This document shows positions 60,207 to 64,000 of a stretch of DNA of 64,000 nt, one piece after another (position 1 is the first letter of the stretch; each line of letters begins with the position of its first letter). The translations under genes were made by a program, and so were the position numbers. This DNA comes from Saksenaea vasiformis B4078 (Eukaryota; Mucoromycota; Mucoromycetes; Mucorales; Saksenaeaceae), in NCBI GenBank assembly GCA_000697055.1, contig JNDT01002356.1, forward strand, positions 186,001 through 250,000. Reading direction: 5' to 3'. The notes below the pieces were generated by a model, which made no database searches, was not told where the DNA came from, and was given only the letters and a program-made list of their open reading frames with translations.

Positions 60207-63200
60207 ATGGTCCTACAAAGCAAGGCTAAAAGTCCAGGGCCGATGTTTCTGGCTGATATGAATTCGGCCAGTTCGCGTCCGGGAGCTTTGGGTTCATGGT
60301 TCCGTGTCATTGCTTACTGTCTTTGCGCCATGATCCTCGCAACCCACCTCCATTACCGACTTCCTATGCCAAAATCGCACCATAGCAGCACCCAGGGAGA
60401 CTTGCTTGAATTTTCTGAAGATAATGCCATGCAAACCATATCATATCTTAGCGATACGTTAGGCTACCGTAAGCCAAAAAAAGAAAAAGGAGTCCGCTTA
60501 TATATACAGTACTTGTTCATGCTCATTATTTCTTTATTATTATTATTATCATCTAGGCATTGTCGGTACCATAGAGGAAGCACAGACCATTGACTATTTA
60601 GAGAACATGGTCCGTACCTATAAGAAGAATGCTCAGGGAATTGCTGGTGCTCCACAATTTGATATCTGGGTACAAAAAGAAAGCGGAAGCCATCGATTCG
60701 ATATCATGGATAAAAGTAAACACACACACACCCACACTTGTGGAAAAATGGATAAACACATGCTGACTGATGGATGATCACAGTGGTATTAAAGTCATAC
60801 ACCAACGTGACAAACATTATCGTGCGGCTATCATGCCCCATGGATACATCGGACCGATCGTGTGAAAAAAATGCAATCTTGTTGAATGCCCATTTCGACA
60901 CAACCCTTGGCTCGCCTGGTGCAACAGACGATGGCTCAGGTACTGCAGTGATGCTTGATATCATCCGTGTCCTGAGTCAACGCGACTGGTCCGGTTATAA
61001 GAACTCGATTGTTTTCTGTAAGTGAATTGAAAAAAAGCCAGGTTCCGGGCGCAAGTTAAATTGGGTTCATCCTGTTGGTCAGTGTTTAATGGTGCAGAAG
61101 AATCACTGCAGGATGCATCGCATGCATTTATCACGATGCACGAGATCAAGGACACGTAAGTTGTGGGTTGGGCGAGGTCAAGGTAACTTTTTTTTAACGG
61201 CCTTGGGGAGAACAGGATCCGGGCTGTCGTCAACATTGACGCGTGTGGAACCTCTGGACGAGAAATTCTGTTCCAAGCAAATTCAAGAGAAATGATTGAA
61301 GCATACAAACAAGCTCCCTATCCGCACGGAACAGTCATGGTAAAAATATTCTATTTCTTCCATTATTATTATTATTAGCTGCATGGAGCTGATCTAAAAG
61401 AGCTATAGGCCAACGATGTCTTCCGTACGGGCTTGATTATCTCCGACACCGACTTCAGACAATTTGTGCAGTACGGCAACTTAACCGGTATCGATATGGC
61501 CATCTACAAGAATTCGTACTTGTACCACACGCATTTGGATATCACCAAGTACTTGCAACCTGGATCTATCCAACATTTGGGCGAGAACACATTGGCTATT
61601 GTCGATCACTTAGCCAAAGCCACGGAGTTAACAAACATCAAACAAACAAGTGAGGTGGTGTTCTTCGATGTCCATGGTATTTGTTTTACGAATTGCCCAT
61701 TTCTTTATATTTTTTTCTAAAACGTTGCGTTAGGTCTCTTCTTCATGGTGTATTCCTGGTCGACAGCGTACCGCATTCAGATGGCAACGGCTATCTTTGC
61801 CGGTCTTTTCTTTGCGCACGTCGTCCGCAAAACAAGTCAGACATCACCTTATCGGCCATTGGGACATATCCTTGTGTCTTATCTCAAGTCGGTCACGAGT
61901 GTCCTGCTGAGTTTCATTGGTGCATTGGCCGCACCTGTGTTGATTGCCCTGTTCTTGATGTCGGAAACCGTCGACCTGCCTATGGTGTGGTTTTCGAGAG
62001 AATGGTATGGCGCCCTTATTTTTGCGCCCATGGGTTATCTTGGCTCGTACGGTATTCAGTACCTGTTCTACTACATACCAGGACCGGAACACGTGGATAT
62101 CGAATATGGCACGCTCATCTCCATCATGGTTACGTTTGCCTTGGCAACAGCCTTGTCAACCCAGACTGGCGTTGCAAGCTCGTACATCTTTTGGGTCTAC
62201 TGTTTTATCTTGCTCATTGCATGTATGATCAATGAATTCCTGCTGAAGCCTGTCCAAAAGAAGAGTAAGGTGAAAGAGCCAAAAGTGCATATGTGGACCT
62301 ATGCAGTGAGCACGTTCCCTCTCGCTCTCTTGTATACCGATTACGCCCACGCCTTGATCGACATTTTTGTTCCGCTGACAGGCCGCATGGGTGTGCAGAC
62401 ACCTGTGGATATCGTTGTTGCCATTATCTTTGGCATGATCTCCTTCATGGTCAGCCTGCCCTCCGTGGCCCATGTTCATCGGTTCGGCAAACGTTATCTA
62501 GGAAAAATCCTTGTGCTGCTCTTTGTTGTGCAAGCGGCCGCTCTGGGTGCGGTCTTCTTGGGTGGAGGTGTTTATGGCGGATGGGCTTTCCCTTACGATG
62601 AGCTTCATCCTAAACGCATGTAAGTGATGTCTTTGTCTCTTTTTATTGAAATTTGTCGCGTTGTGGAAGTGCTGATAGAAAGGATGTAGTTTTGTCCAAC
62701 ATTTGAAAAATCTCACCTCGGGTGAAATTACCGTCGGCATTGCTGAGGCGGACCGTGGTCCGTACATCCACACGATCGTCCAAGCGCTCGAGAACGAACT
62801 AGGTGTCAAGGCAAAGATCCATAACGAGCCGTCGGATATGAATGAATGGGAATCGGTTTATCCTTTCAACGCCTTCTTGGGTGGCTACAATTTGGACGCC
62901 ACCCCCTACATTCGAAAGCACGGAAACAGTGATGTCCTTGCCAATACAACAGCGCTTGCTGACGCATTACCGGGGCCATTCCCAACGTTAACCGTCCATA
63001 ATGATACATATGATCCTGTTACCGGTGTAAGAACCTTTTCGGTGGTGTGCGTCGCGCCAACGTACACGTGGACAGTCATTACGTTTGATGGTCATGTGGT
63101 AGACTGGAATGTTGGTGACGAGGAGCCCTTGTCGACATCGTCACACTATGTATTGCGCCACGTCGCAGGCTACGGTAGCGAAGGATGGCGGTTGGATCTG

Positions 63201-63416
63201 GCTGTACGCGTGCCAGAGGAAGAGCGTGCCCAGGCTGAGGCAGGTCAATGGAAGATGCGGTTCGAGTTTACTGCGCTTGAAAAGGAAAGTTTTGCAGGCC
63301 ATCGCAAGGAACGCCTTGTAGCCGATGTTGGTATGCTGGCTGCGGTCGACCGTATTTTGCCAATCTGGGCCACACCTACATGGCTAAGCACTGTTGTCAA
63401 GATCTGGGAACTGTAG
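60207..63416 (+). CDS. ERMP1-like M28 metallopeptidase, membrane-bound
   Basis: Exons 60207-60468, 60557-60715, 60784-61017, 61083-61155, 61216-61339, 61409-61676, 61734-62619 and 62690-63416 join in frame to 910 residues, close to ERMP1 (about 900). After one N-terminal membrane segment, the M28 catalytic domain (about 85-400) has RIVGTIEEA, metal-site motifs NAHFDTTLGSPGATDDGSG and NGAEES, NIDACGTSG, SDTDFRQFVQYGNLTGIDMA and the final His in YLYHTHLD. About eight membrane segments follow (about 430-720), then a luminal C-terminal domain. The arrangement matches ER metallopeptidase 1 and the related fungal vacuolar protease Pff1. It is predicted to be a zinc aminopeptidase facing the ER or vacuole lumen. 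All expected ligands are present. Confidence 0.92.
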
Positions 63417-64000
63417 ATCGTTTTCTTATCTTATCATTTTCATCCTCTGCTAGCTAACTAGTCAGTTAGTTAGGACCTCGTTCTAGCATTGTAGACCAAA
63501 ATCCCTCATCCATAGAAAAAAAATTTTCCATCCGAATCTTTTTTTTTTTTTTTAAAAAAAAGAAAGAAAGAAAGAAAAGAAAAAGACAGCTGTTATGTTT
63601 CTTTTTGGGAAAAAGAACGTGTGTGATATATTGTCCTTACCAGTTTGCCTACTCGGGCAAAGCGTACGTCACCCGAGGTCATATGGTATCGCGTTGATTT
63701 AGCGAGTGGAAGCAACTACAGAAGGCTGGAAGTAATGCAAATCCTGGAGATCTCCCGTGACAGATGAGTTTGTGACACCATTTACTTAAGTAGATGGCGG
63801 GCAGTGAGAGCGCCGCCACAGCAGAGCCGATTCAGGACCAACAAACACCACGTAACTTTTAAAAGCACAAATAGCTCCATACTTGCAGGTCAATCGAAGG
63901 AAATATCTGATGACTTTTTGGAATGGAACGGAGCGGAGCGGAGCGACAGAGCTTCAGTCTTTCTGTTTTCTGAAAAATCGTTTGCATCTACGTAGATGAA
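63417..64000. other. 3' flank of metallopeptidase gene
   Basis: Contains a T/A run (about 63538-63585), then a copy of the degenerate repeat at 63766-63834. No gene is seen before the window ends. Confidence 0.5.
63766..63834 (+). repeat. degenerate dispersed repeat, copy 2
   Basis: Partner of 2660-2740: ACTTAAGTAGATGG, CGCCGCCACAGC and GAGCCGATTCAGGAC align in order with the first copy. Family unknown. Confidence 0.45.

Overview
This is nuclear DNA of a filamentous fungus, most likely an early-diverging one (Mucoromycota/Mucorales-like). The reasons are short introns (mostly 47-175 bp) with GT..AG ends and a few probable GC..AG ends, A/T-rich intergenic DNA full of homopolymer runs, a myosin-motor chitin synthase, a Skn7-type HSF/response-regulator protein, and a Fanzor gene. 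No species call is possible from sequence alone. All gene models below were spliced by eye; where I give exon lists, the reading frame was checked across every junction.

Layout. 1-4442 is gene-poor with repeat remnants. 4443-6709 (+) is a SKN7/PRR1-like regulator. 7177-13046 (-) is a 1,814-residue class V chitin synthase with an N-terminal myosin motor-like domain. 13855-15534 (+) is a DH-PH RhoGEF. 15535-18335 is gene-poor. 18336-19134 (+) is a UBC7/UBE2G2 E2. 20326-20873 (+) is a divergent ubiquitin-like protein fused to ribosomal protein eS31, followed by convergent PET117 (20975-21297, -). 21869-22637 holds an unrecognised minus-strand coding stretch beside a palindrome-rich tandem repeat. 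23378-24965 (+) is a RING E3 ligase; 25332-26237 (+) is unknown; 26409-27225 (-) is uL13; 27717-30277 (-) is a ten-exon coiled-coil protein. 30278-35297 is a 5-kb gene-poor stretch. 35298-36246 (-) is a secreted protein; 37198-38786 (+) is a SYLF-SH3 (Ysc84/Lsb3) protein; 39106-39909 (-) is unknown; 40365-40904 (-) is an RBM48-like RRM protein divergent from uL22 (41294-42071, +). 42.4-44.1 kb has a tentative Cys-rich minus-strand gene. 45803-47398 (+) is a disordered protein with four basic/aromatic repeats; 47823-50863 (-) is MCM5; 52140-53544 (-) is a GDP-mannose transporter (VRG4). 53897-57063 (-) is a Fanzor. 57.7-60.2 kb contains a 146-bp MITE and a possible LINE remnant. 60207-63416 (+) is an ERMP1-like M28 metallopeptidase.

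The most notable item is the Fanzor (eukaryotic TnpB relative, RNA-guided endonuclease family). It spans 18 exons that join in frame into 714 codons and keeps the three RuvC catalytic motifs and both zinc-ribbon CxxC pairs. An in-frame TGA follows directly after the RuvC-III motif, and the frame stays open for 37 more codons, which suggests a recent nonsense change. A pair of imperfect GC-rich inverted repeats flanks the gene and may mark element ends.

Most other genes are housekeeping or cell-wall/secretory genes (chitin synthase, RhoGEF, VRG4, SKN7, SYLF-SH3), each with its own transcription unit, as expected for a fungal chromosome arm. The gene-poor stretches carry repeat debris, including three copies of one MITE family.
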